This document shows, one piece after another, positions 49,788 through 63,124 of a stretch of DNA of 64,000 nt. Source of the stretch: Liolophura sinensis (lineage: Eukaryota > Mollusca > Polyplacophora > Chitonida > Chitonidae); the NCBI RefSeq assembly GCF_032854445.1, contig NC_088301.1:38863187-38927186 (forward strand), given 5' to 3'. Made by a program: the position numbers and the translations under genes. Under the pieces are notes generated by a model, which worked only from the letters and a program-made list of their open reading frames with translations, searched no databases and was not told the origin of the DNA. Position 1 is the first letter of the stretch, and each line of letters begins with the position of its first letter.

Positions 49788-52700
49788 CTGAAATAAGGTG
49801 AAACGTTTTCAAAATGGCATGGCATAAACGTTTTCAAAACGATCAGAAACTGTATTAAATATCAAATGTGTTAAAACAGCAATTATAACCGCCAATGCCA
49901 GGCCAGAATTCGGCATGTACGGCCACTAACCCTCGTAGGTAGCCTACATATCTGTATGAACCAGTTACCTACCCATATTTGATGTAGTTAGCCCACAGGG
50001 TCAACAGCATTTCTGCCATCGTGCGGTCGTTTTCCTCGTAACGGATTGAAGGGTGCCCAGTAAGCGGGAAGCCAGATAAATAGAAGATCTCTGCCCCATG
50101 AACGACACCTGGCAAAATATACGTTCGCGGTTATTCACATTCAACTTCCAAGGGGTAAGCTTGTTTTGAACGCATAACTTATACAACCACATGTGTTCTA
50201 AGTTTTGGTTATACACGCTAACATGCACGTCAGTTTAAGCCATTTAAATTTCATTTTATTTCGTATGATGAAAGTCATGCAGGTATGAAAGTCATAAGAA
50301 AAGTTATTCAGGTATATGGCGAAAACTGGACCAAAAGCGAAGTAACTAAATCACAATACATATCGCCGGTAAAAATAACATCGAATTCCCAACGACTAGA
50401 TTCAGTATTAAAATGAGCAGAGTAGAAGAGTAGTAGTGAGTTTTTGCAGAAGGCATGCCACCTTAGAAAATGTCTTAGAGGCATGTGAACCAAAGGGATC
50501 AACTACATATGTACGTACCATCCCACTGGTCGAAAACAGAGCGGTACTCAAAGTTGTACATGTAGACAGTGACATTTCGGGCAGAGAGAATCTGGGCAAG
50601 GAGGTGGGTAGGCGCAGTGATAAAGTAGTCCCCGATGATCTGAAAAATTGCAAATAGGTCAGCCAGTTTATACGATATCCAAAACGGATCGTGCAAATAT
50701 TTGACAATTATTTATTTACTTCACAAATGTTTTACGACAATGTTAGGCCGAGATATTGTCCGGAGCAAACGATCATTCTGGTTTAAAACTGTGGCCAAAC
50801 CCGAGGAACCTGGAAGGTCAAAGGCTACAGAAGCCATTAAATCTCTCGTCCAGCTGAGGGCCTCATTTTGAAGGAAAAAACAAATGTCAGAGGATGTCAG
50901 GAACGTATTCGTACACTTTTCTGATTAACATAGTGGATTTATGCGCATAACGCAAATACTTAACAAGTTTGCAGAAGCCATTAAATCTCTCGTCCAGCTG
51001 GGGGCCTCATTTTGAAGGAAAAAACAAATGCAAGACGATGGGAGGAACGTATTCGTACATTTATCTGATTAACATAGTGGATTTATGCGCATAACGCAAA
51101 ACCTTAACAAGTTTACAAACAGTCATGTGCAGTATTGCTAGCATTCCTTAGCAGTAAATCTATGTCGGATGGATCCTTGTAACGAAAGAGCATATGAGGT
51201 AAACAAATTACACAGTTTAACACAAAACACTTTGTAGGTTTAGTGAACTTGTTAAGGGACAGTTGTCAATAAGTATTACACTTAGGCCTATATCAGAAGT
51301 CCATTAACTAGAAGTGTGCAACTTCCCTTTCGCTAGTCTCCATGGCACTTTACACTTTTCTTCGATCTTTAACACATTATGTGACGTATCTGTGCAGTTA
51401 TGTATTTGTTTTTCTCTCTATCGCGCAACAAACCCTTGAGAAACGGCTGATGCATGGTAGGAAAAACTGTTCCAAACGCGTTTGTGTTGAAAGAGACAAC
51501 GAAGAGTGGTAAAAGGACAACAATGTCTTTGATAGTTGCTTGGAAATATAAAAATAGTCAATGGGTTCTTAGCTGCATGACAACAATGATTACCGAAATC
51601 GTAGTTTTTAAATATGCAGTTTCGGTTTCAACGTGTGGCCAGTTCTTGTACTAGCCGTTTACATTAGATTTACCATGATTCAGTTCACAATTTCCTTTGA
51701 AGAGGTTGGCATGTTTTTCCACCAAGTGGCGCGACTTTCTACAGATGACGTCACGTGTACTGTGCCGAGGAGACTAGACATAGGAAAGTTGCATGCTTCT
51801 AGGTAATGTACTTCTGCTCATATTAAAGCAAACTGTGGAATGTAGTTTATAACTATTCACGTAAGCGTTTAACTTAATTCTTCTTAAGTGCCCCAGACGC
51901 GTAAATTGATTGCCTACTTTGTATAATCAGTTTAGAGACTTATTACACTACGTGTATGTCCGGTTGACGGTCGGGGTTAGTACGACATTAACGACTGAAG
52001 TCATAGAACAACTGCAATGCAATACGTTTTAATTATCTCCACATTCCAAGGGCATCCGCAATGTAATATTTGTCACATAAAATCATCATTATTTATACAG
52101 TACTTCCGTCCGTGGAGGACACTGTAGCACCGATACATGGACTACCTCCTGTATGTTAAGTAAGTTTGTAACGATCTAAACACACATTAATATTGAATTG
52201 TACACCTTGATCTGAAATGGGCAAATGTTGTATCAGGGCTTCGGTGTCCACTTTGACGCTAAATAGTAGTGTACGTGGAACTGGAGAGCAGGTGGATGAG
52301 TGTGTTTGATTCGAGCTCTTTCAGATTGTAAAAGCTAAAATAGGGTTATGTTTACACACATCGAACCTTAAGGGGAAAGAAATAAAGTTACGGATAAATA
52401 ACACTATCAAGCCATGATCTCTATGCATATACATGTTTGTAGAACACTGTATACATCAGTAAGCTTCGTGCTCCAAAGTATGCAAAATATTCGCAATATC
52501 GTATAGATGAAAAGTTCTTATTATTAAGTGATATGGGCGTTTTAATCAAACGTCAGTTTCGTTGGCAGCGCTTACATGCCCATTAATAATGGCGCACTTC
52601 ACATAATATGTCAACCACTCAGGGTCTTCGCTACAAATTTAAACATCATATACTGGTATTTCGAAACACATGGCAGCTTATCAAAACAATTGCTTAAGAT

Positions 52701-55700
52701 CATAATTCATGAACTCTTCAGGGAGCAGGATATGAGAAACAGATGACATTATAAACTATCTCCCTTAACTAAGTAATAAATATGGGTAATGTAAAATGAC
52801 AGACACGTCAGCCGGAAAGACTCGTCATAGCGAGAGCTTCATTACCTGTAGAGCTAAGTATATTATAAACAGCTTGAAAGAAAGCGTCTGAATTGGCTTG
52901 AGAAGGGAATAATGCTGTCTTCTACTGATTAAATAACAACTAAAGCATTCCACAGAGAATAGTGTAGATTAAGTGTAAAACAAGGTTCTGTAGCTGCTGG
53001 CCATCTCCCATACATATACACCTACATTCAGTGCTATAATATATAATATTTAATTTACTGTTTGACAAGTACAAACATCAACAAGTTAGCCCAGCAGAGT
53101 AAAAATTCAGTTGAAAGAAACTTGACACAAGGTGGAAAGCCAATGTCTGATAAACATGAAAGAAGTGCGATCTAGATGAGAAACGGGGAAAACATTGAAT
53201 GTTTAATTTCAATGAAACACCAATTCAGCAGACTATTCAAAAGATGTGGAAGTGAAAATGAAGCATTATTAACACAAATAACATGTATGGGACTTGCAGT
53301 GTGACTGTAAACAAAACACGGGATTCGGTGGTGACAGTTATGTGTCTCGTTAACTGTGTACGAAACACAAAGCCACGCTGGGGGCCTCCATGGCAGAGCC
53401 GCGTAGCACGGCAGCACGGCGCAATGACACAGAAGCCTCTCACCAATGCGGTCGGTGTAAGTTCAAGTCCAGCTCATGCTAGCTTTCTATCCGGTCGTAT
53501 GTGCCACCAATATGCAGATGGTTGTGGGTTTCCCTCTGGCTCTGCCCGTCTTCCTACCACCATAATACTGACCGCCGTCGTATGAGTGAAATATTCTTAA
53601 GTACGCCGTAAAACACCAATCAAATAAATAAATGAATAAATAAACAAAGCCACTCATGTAATAAACCAGAATACGCGCACAGATGTAATATATAGAGAGT
53701 TGAAGATGTAACACTGGATAATACACAAAAGAGTGACAATACATTACAGGGAAGGAAATATGCTAGCGCAGAAAACATAATATACTTCATACTCACTTCT
53801 GCAAATTGCTTTTTTATTTTTTCCGCTGTAGGCTGATAGGGCCACTTTGTGTACTCCTCTAACACGGAATCTATAACATATGTCAGAAGAATCTCTCAAC
53901 GGCATAAACTAGTTATAAGTTATATACTTCACCTGTATTTTACAACATTATTAATTTTGTCAACTTTTTTAAAAAAAGTTAATATTTTAACTTTTTAATT
54001 TTGACCAGGTACCAATCGTCACAACTCAAATTCAAATTCAGCTTGCCAACGGATATATCAGTGACTATAACAATCAACAGTTTTTGTACGAAACTGATAA
54101 TTTAATGCCGGAAAAGGGCTTAGGCTTTCTATCATATAGAGATACCCTTAACACAACTCGAAGGCACAGCTAACCTATTTTCTTACACAGCCACCAGTTA
54201 AACTGCACGCAGATCGTGCTTTTCGTTGCAGGAGCAAGAAAACCGCTTTCAAAACCCAAGAAACATGAACAACCGCGCTGAAAGTCCCATGTTCGAAAAC
54301 TAACATTTAATTCAAATATAAGCATACTAGATTTACATCTACATGCACTTGCTGTCACGAAAGTCTTTCTTTGATGGCGATGAACCCATATCATAAACGA
54401 ATGACATGAAAAGTTAATGACCTGATGTTTTTACCCGATATAGATTGTTGATCTCAAAAAGGTCACACACCTCGGTGCAACAACACATAGTGTGCCCATC
54501 ACGACTTTGTGGTTCAATATAGAAGCAGCGTGACAATCTGTTATATGCTTAAAGCTTTGTCAGTACCATGACGATGCCTAACGTTTGATACATGACAAAC
54601 ACTGTTAATTATAAAGAAGACAATTATAAGCATGGTACATTGTACATGGTAAAGAATGAGGGAAGCATGTACATTTGCGTAAGGAGATAAAGAGGTTAGT
54701 TCAGGCACTTGTTAAAATGAACACATCAGGGGTGGTAAATATCGTGTGTTTCGATTTCTAAATTCGATCAAACATACACACGTAAACTTGGGACGTTTAG
54801 ACAGCAGCCAACTATATATGACAACAAAATGAAATATCCGGCTTATCGACGACTGTTAAAGAAACTTAATGAAACACAACCATGTCAGTTGACTTGAATG
54901 TGGATACCTACACATTTTGGACCACGAGACAACTGTTAAAACTAATACAAGGAGTTATGCCTGGCATTGACTTCGTTCTTGTGTTACAACGTGACAACTT
55001 TGAACATCATGCAAAAGAGCACAATTTAAGAAGCGAAACCAAAATAAAGTGAAAACTAACCCACGATTCCCCTGACCTCTGGCAAATCTCCCCGGAAACA
55101 GTTCATGAGCGTCAGCAGCCTGCGGGTACTCTTCTTACCCACACCAAATAAGGTTACAAGAGGAACAGCTGAAAAGGATACAATAACAACCCAATGTCAA
55201 ATCAATAGAACATCTTATTCCACAAACGTTAAGTGAAAGACAATGAGAACTGCATTCGATATGGCCTCCATAAATACATTCACTAGGAAAATTCAATCCA
55301 CCTTTATTTCTTTGATTTCATTGTTGTTTCTGTGGACCATGATAATGGCGAGAAGACTTGCCTTACGTCCCTTCATGAAGAGGGTATAGTATAGCCACAA
55401 TCGTACACATATCACTGTGAAGCTTTTCAGGGAATTATTATGTATCTGTAAATATATTTCATTCCCTTTATAAGTTCAAGGGTGTATATTGTTTTATATA
55501 CTTTATTCACAATGTAAATGTGAAAGGTGGCCTGGACAGCTGACCTGTCCGTCAACATACACCAGTAACCCAGGAAGCCGGGTCAGGAGACCAGGGCTTT
55601 TTGATGTTAAGAACTTTACTGACTGTATTAGCTTTTCTCATACGTTTTGCTGCTGCATAACACAAATGGACGGAGAAAGAAACATTCTAGCGCAGTGCTG

Positions 55701-58700
55701 AGTCTCTGTAGTTTGGCAGAATCGTGCGTGGGTTTTCTGGGAAAGTCGGAATTTCAGTTTTAAAATTTTAAACAGCGAAAGAGTGGTGTTGGAGGAGTGG
55801 TGGTTGTCCGGCGTTGTGTTTTTACTCAGCGCTTTTATAGACGCCTGTTTCATTTTGTGGATATACCTGATGTAAATTACAAAAATACCTGGGTGAAAAC
55901 CTTTCTTAAAGTTGTTATACTGCCTCGTTACCGGTAGCACGGGTTTAAATTCCCAGTCGAGTCATACTTATGGGGTTTTAAATCTTTTATTTTTTATCTT
56001 GATATTCCCTCACTTGGCGCTGAGCGCAAGGGGAACAGGCCAAGCACTGGTCCTGCGGGTGTAGGTATCTGATGTGACTTGGTAGGGCACCATGCCTGGG
56101 AGGGGGGGGGGGGGGTGTCATCATGGCTTTCCAGTGAGAAAGCACTATAAATATGACTGCACTGGGTCGGGCCAGATAAATGTAGACAGTGTCGTTATAT
56201 GACCAAAATATTGTTTGTAACGGCATGGAGTGAGGTCAATTGGACTAAGATCTATTCAAAACCAATTCTTTCAATTTAAGAACGGTGAGCTGCTGGAATT
56301 AGACTGACCATTTGATTCACAATGTTGATCAGAAAGTGAACAAACATTTTGTATTTGAGACAAGACAAAAGTCAGTATTCTATAAAGTGACAAGGAAAGG
56401 ACTGGGATAAACATCTACGGAAGAGACATGAAAGAGATTTCCCGAGTTCGCCACATGGCTGTATGTATCAGGCATCAGCGTACGTGTTGTTTATAGTCAA
56501 CGCCTGTGACTTATCTGCTGTCTTCTAGAGTTTGTTGACGAAGTTCAAATATTCAACCACCCACGTAATTAAAAACAATAAACACATCTGACACAAAATG
56601 AGCTTCAGGGTGATGTCAGAACGTATAAACATCTCAGCAAGATTTGTCCGAGAACATTTGCCCTCATAAAAAGGCTTCTTTCACGCGCGGCTCAAAGGGG
56701 ATTTTGTTTTGGTAACAGGTCTTGATGAAGAACGCAGGAGGGTAACAAGGGTGAGAACAGGAATGTTAGACACGCGAGGTTCCATTTGAAAACATAGCTC
56801 GGAAGGTGATTTATGTTTATTTTAACTGTGAACACGTTTTCGCCAAAACTACGTTATCTGATCCGTTTAGTACAGTAAAAATTTACCGCTTAAGAAGCCA
56901 TCCGGATAGATCGTATAGTTTTCCCACCAAAGCGTGTGTCTATCCATGTATATATGCGATCCTCCTTGATTTGAGATATGTTTAATTGAAGAGCTTCTCG
57001 CTTCAATTCACGTCTTAGTGACGCTTTTCACTGCAGTTGTTGAAATACAAGTGTCTCCCTAGATTTATCTGCTTTCGTTTTATCTGGAATTAAGATATAT
57101 ATCTTAATCTCAGGTTTTATTAGAAAAATAATCTACATAAACACACAGATTCATAACGTTTCCTTTAGGCGCTAAAGCTAACTAACGGTGTTTCTTGATC
57201 ACCGGGGCAATCCAATAATCAGTGAAAGAACCAGTCGGTATTAACATCATGTAATTATGCAATGATGAGTTAACTGAACAAACTCTCTTACTAAACAAAC
57301 CATACAATCGTCACATTCCTTGTGTTACTTGTTCTTACCACAAAGATTGGTTTGCTAAAACTCAGTAGGAGTAAAAGTATGGGTGGGAGACTTTCTACAT
57401 GTGCAAAAGGCGCTTAATTAAAAACAGCTGGTAGCTAATTGGGATTTCAACTCTCCTCCCCCCTATTGGGGACTTTATCGCTACCCTTACAACTGTTGTC
57501 TCACTGAGGCGTCGTTCGCTGAATTTGGTGACGAACAGGAAATTATGGTCTAACCTCACAAGCCCAGTAGTGTTTGGAAAGAAAACAAACTGTACCAAAA
57601 TGAAAAGGAAAGACATGTTTAGCTTGTTAAAAACCTGCTGCATCGGTATAGGAGACCCTCCGCGCTTTTGTTTATCAACAGAATTTGACACGTTAAATAG
57701 TGGACTGAAAATGTCTCAGTTATCTTGCTGCAAGGAGTCGTAAAACAGCCCATACAATTACACAACAACAGCGCAACTTCTCAGCAAAACTGGTTCATTT
57801 ATCGACATGCCATAGGTTTCTTTCCTACACTCACCGGCAATCAATCCCTCGTCCTTAGTTGCTCCGGTCATGTACTGATCTGCGTTCAATTCTCCAGACA
57901 CGATCAGTTTCTCTGGCGTATCTGGTAGGAAATATCCGTCCACAATTGGTCGGTATTGCGGAACCAAAGATGGCGTCCACTGGATTGAAAGCAGTTCACA
58001 AAAGATTACACTGACATATTCCAGACACACACACCAACCCTCATACATGTTTTTAATATCACAATGATTCACGTTTGTCATCATTACACTTAGTTCCATA
58101 TTATTAAAAGAAAAATGCAGGAGATTTCTGAAATGTAGTCTTCGAAATGAAGGCATACGGACAGGCCGATATGGGTATATTGGCGTTTTACTACAACTAT
58201 ACTATGTCACAATAGCCACAGAGCCTAAAGTGAGTGACTGATTTTTTCATTGTGAAAAATGAGCAATGTATGGAACACTTTTCAGCTGGTGTTCGACGAG
58301 ATTTGTTTCCTGTAGAGGCAGAAGACAAGTAATAGGCATCTTATCACCGTAGATTTTACACTGTGTTAGACAAAAGTATATAAACTTCTTCCACAAACGT
58401 CTTGGAGATGGTATGCAATATATATAAGTTTATGTGAATTGCCTTTGTTTCCCGACACTTGTTGTACAGAGAGATGTATTCGTTCTCCGAGAGCAAAAAT
58501 AAACGTTTTCAACCTCAAAGAACCTTAAAAGAAAAATATGGCTGCAATGTGTTGACACGCCGAAACATTTAACTCCACTTCAAACAAAATTTTCAAAATC
58601 TCAGAGTGTCAATGACATCTGCGATGTCTTTGGAAGTTGCAATCTCAACTCTAGGGTGTGGATGAGTTCTGTCACTAGAGGGTGTGTTTGTCAACCAGGG

Positions 58701-59759
58701 AGATCAGTCCCGTGACGACTTTAGCTATCGTATAGTACAGGCGGTGAGTGGCTTGCAAAAGTTGTTATATGCATTGACAGGCTCATTACGGTATAGTCAG
58801 GCGTAGCATTCATCGTTACCCGAGTAGAAGTAAGTGATCAGATAGAATACCCTGTAGCGACAAAACATGCCCTGTTTGTTCCACAGACTAAGGCTTTTAT
58901 TGTTAGCCGAACGCTGTATAAAAGATTTACCACAGCGGTTATAATTTCACCGGCTTTTCTCTCGTAAATTCTTAATTTTCTGATAAGGTCTTGCGTTGTT
59001 TCGGGAATACTGGTAGTCGGTTATAATTGAAGAGAACAGAGAAAGATTGTATACGGGAAAAAACAGTTAGATGATGGATGACTTAAATAAATGACGTTTA
59101 TCTTGACGCCATGTATTACTAAAACATAAGATGCTACAAGACCGCAACTTCTATACACATGCCAAATGAATTTATATGTGACTACGAATTAATTAAGGGA
59201 GTACTGTAATGAACTTTAAAGCTCACCTCAAATTCATTCAACATGAATTGCTCAAATTTATCTGTGGGAATGTTTTGTAAACATTTCTTAACAACTCGGG
59301 TGTCATTTCCAGCACATCCCAATGATGCAGAAACCACCTTGAAGAAATAGTCCGGTCCTTCTTGGTATCTTGTCACAGACCAATGAGCCAAGGGGGAACC
59401 ACTCTGTCCAATGACCTTGCGGAAAAGCCCTGAACATGAAGGTTCATAATCATCAACTTTCTTTTCGTGTGTAAATGTAATAATACAAAATATAACCATG
59501 CTTACTTCATTCATAATCGGAGCATGTGTGATCTAACAAATCATTATCAGTAAAAGAACTAATATAGTGAGTTGACACAATATGTCGATAACCGTAACAC
59601 TTTCTTTTCACTGTGGCTAATATTCAGTTTTTTTTCATGAAGTTAGGTATACATCACCCACGTGACTGTGAATTCAACATGTTATGGAAGAGAAATACTA
59701 TAATGCTAAACATACGACAGAAAAGCTACATTGTATCCTTTTAAATGTGTTCAATGGAA

Positions 59760-59836
<77 letters not shown>

Positions 59837-62800
59837 TGAAAAAAACGGTATCGGTAGGTCACAAACAACAAGGACAACAAAAAGAAACAATACAAAAACG
59901 CTAGTTTCACAAAGCAGTTGTTGGCTAAAGGGCCAACATTGTGTGGTACACGCTCAAACATTTAGTCCTACGAGCCCCACCTTTAGACAGAGGTGAGAGG
60001 AGGTGCAATCCCACGCAACATCCGCCGGCACTGTGTCCATCTATGGTCACGGATGCAGGATCCCCACCAAAGAATGCAATGTTCTCACGAACCCATTTCA
60101 GCGCCGCTACTTGATCCAGCATACCGTAGTTACCCGGCATGGCATCATCGGCTGACGTCAGAAAACCTGCACGAATAAACAATGGGTTTAAACATTATGG
60201 AAAGGCTTCATAGTCAGGTGTACTCAAAATTACCTCCAAGAAAGCCTATATGTCTATTCCGGTGGTTTATGGTCAAGGTTTCTTTCACCATTGTTCCTGC
60301 TTCGCTCCTGAGATATCGACTATGCCTCTGGTATAGCATTGAAAAGCGTTGAGTGACTCTCTCATACATACTTTGCTGGGAATTGGTGACAATATTTCCT
60401 TTTTAATGGCCTCACTGTGTACATCAATACAGATGGGTTACAAAAGCTATACACGAATATCCGAGAATGACCCAGTGTTTATCAAGATACATGCACACAG
60501 TCATCACGTTATTGATTTCCGAGCACAGACATGATTCTCAGGCCGTAAAAAATAAACTGAAATCTTTCTCAACCTACTTCAGCCTTAGACTGATTGATTA
60601 CTTTTTTAAGTCACAATTACAAATCTCAGTTTTACGCGGACGAGAACAGTTACATTCAACACAGAAAGAACACAAAAGTCGTAGACATGACAGGACAGTC
60701 ATGTAAACCACACCTAGATCGGTCACCTATACGATAAGCTTTTCTGGACAACTGCGACACTATTCCTTTGACACCCATCATCCCACGAGGCCTTTAGTTT
60801 TAGCACCTGGGGACAAGCCATTATAGGCGAGGGTATAGTGGTCAACGTCATACTTAATGCAGCGGAAATAGATTTCCACAGCACTTCATTTAGAGCCTCC
60901 CCCAGCACGACACAACTGAAAGAAAGTGGAATAAATGGGGGTTCCGGCCCTCGACTGCCCATGAACCTCCATTGCCGGAAATGATTTCGTCAAGATACAG
61001 CAGTCATGAGTTGATAATTGAAAACAAAGTGTGATTACTGTAATTCCTCATTAATTTTGCAAATGATACTGTCTAATTTCCTTTATTCTAAATAACATGC
61101 ATATTTATTTAGCCATATTTCTTACATTAATGCATAAATTGCAAACTGTTGAAGATTTGCTCTATTAACCTTCATTTTATGTAACAGAACAAGATCAATT
61201 CATATTTAATTGTACGGCATAAAACACCAATTAAATAACTAAATATTTAATTGAAAGACAGCACTGCCAAGCATTTATTTACAGAAACTTTTCAGGCGTT
61301 CCTTGACCTTGTCCTTCTTAAGTATTTTAAATACCTCACTTGCTCACGTATACATGTCATTTGAAGCACGTGTGTTCAATTTTTACAGAGTTTACAGAAA
61401 AGGACTGAGGGTGTCTGGTGGGTATTCTCAGTGAATTCATCTTTAATGAGCAACCAATCGAAGTTTAGCGCAGGGTGTTGTTAACTTTGGGGTTCTGTAC
61501 AACTGATACAATGATCTTTTTAAGAAAGGCAGCAGAGCGCAGTTCTTTAATGGTAGGGCGTTGGGCCTCCAAAAACGCCTAGCGTAAATAACGGAAATAT
61601 TTGCAAAAAGTATCACCCATGATTAAAAAACGGAATTTTAATTTAACGGAATTCAGTTTTAAAACGGATGAAGATCATGTGTACATATATATGACTCATA
61701 TAATTAAAAGTCACAAAGCACAACTGGGCTTCAGAGAGTACGATACTATCGGAACAAGACAAACAAATGAAAGTTGTATTATAAGAACTGACCACTGGCT
61801 CTTTCACACATCTCAAGTCTCGTCGTGAATCGAGATTTTTTATAATGGAACGAAATGAGCTATAATGAGATTCTCCGTTTTTTTATATAATACATTTCAT
61901 TTGACAGCCAAGGGGATATGCAAATGTGGTATCGTACCGCATGCATTTCTGGTAAAACAAAGGGAAGAAGCCAAAGTGGGTGCTTCTTCATTCAACAGAG
62001 TGATCAGGATAGACAATATCAGACTCTCGCTTGGGCAATGGATAAATGGATAGTTATTAACAGGAAGCAGCTGTCCAACCGGATTATTTTCTTTTTTACG
62101 ATTAAAGACGTTCCAGATAGATCGCGTTCGATTGGCGAAATGATCACACCAGAGATAAGAAGAAGTAATCAGGGCCATTTTATAGAAACTGTGTTAATTG
62201 TATTGATCCAAGCTCGAGCGTGTTTATTCTTTCTGTATAAAGGCTAAAACAGTCAGCATGGACGTACTTACAGAGAAACGCACGAAATGGCATATTTGGG
62301 TATAACCACAAAACAGCTGCCATCAAGCAAGGGCAACAAGCAACGGAACCAGACTGATTCATCGATTAACTGATTTGAAAGGAGCGTTACATGACTCAGG
62401 TAGTGGCCAGGTGTACCTTATCCTCAGGTAGTATACGGGTTGCGCGTTCAATTCCCACCTTGGACAAGGAATTTATAGATTCCCCCGACCCCCTTATTCT
62501 TGGATGCTTGATGAAAACCTTCAGCATTAGCCATCAAAGAAGCATTGGATTTCAGTTCTTCATATATCCCAAGATGTGATTTTATTCAATACATTGCATG
62601 CACGACCATTTGTCTTCCAACAATGTGGCATACAATTCTGTATGCCTCACATGTGGTAATTTTCATCATTCAAAAACATCTATCAAGCAAATGAATAAAT
62701 AAATATATTAGCAATTAATAAAGAAATTAATAAATACAATTTGAGATGTTTCTGACATTCATTACCATAAAATCTAAATGCAATATTTTCAACCACTGTG

Positions 62801-63029
62801 ATTGTGCCATTGAAATAAATAAATAAACACATACATTATAATGTGCAAGTATAGGTAGCATACTAACTTTTTATTTGGAGGAAATTAAAAATAACATTAT
62901 CAGCTTTGGAAATTACTCCTTAGCAAAGCAAAACGTGTACGTTTACGTTTAATTTGAACTAACTATACGCCTTTAATTATGTTATCCATTTTCAAAAACA
63001 AGAGTGATGCATATATAAAACAAGAGTGA

Positions 63030-63124
<95 letters not shown>

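Noticed and set aside
62395-62470. Possible tRNA gene
   Set aside because: A- and B-box-like sequences are present but no complete cloverleaf can be drawn; a SINE head is more likely.
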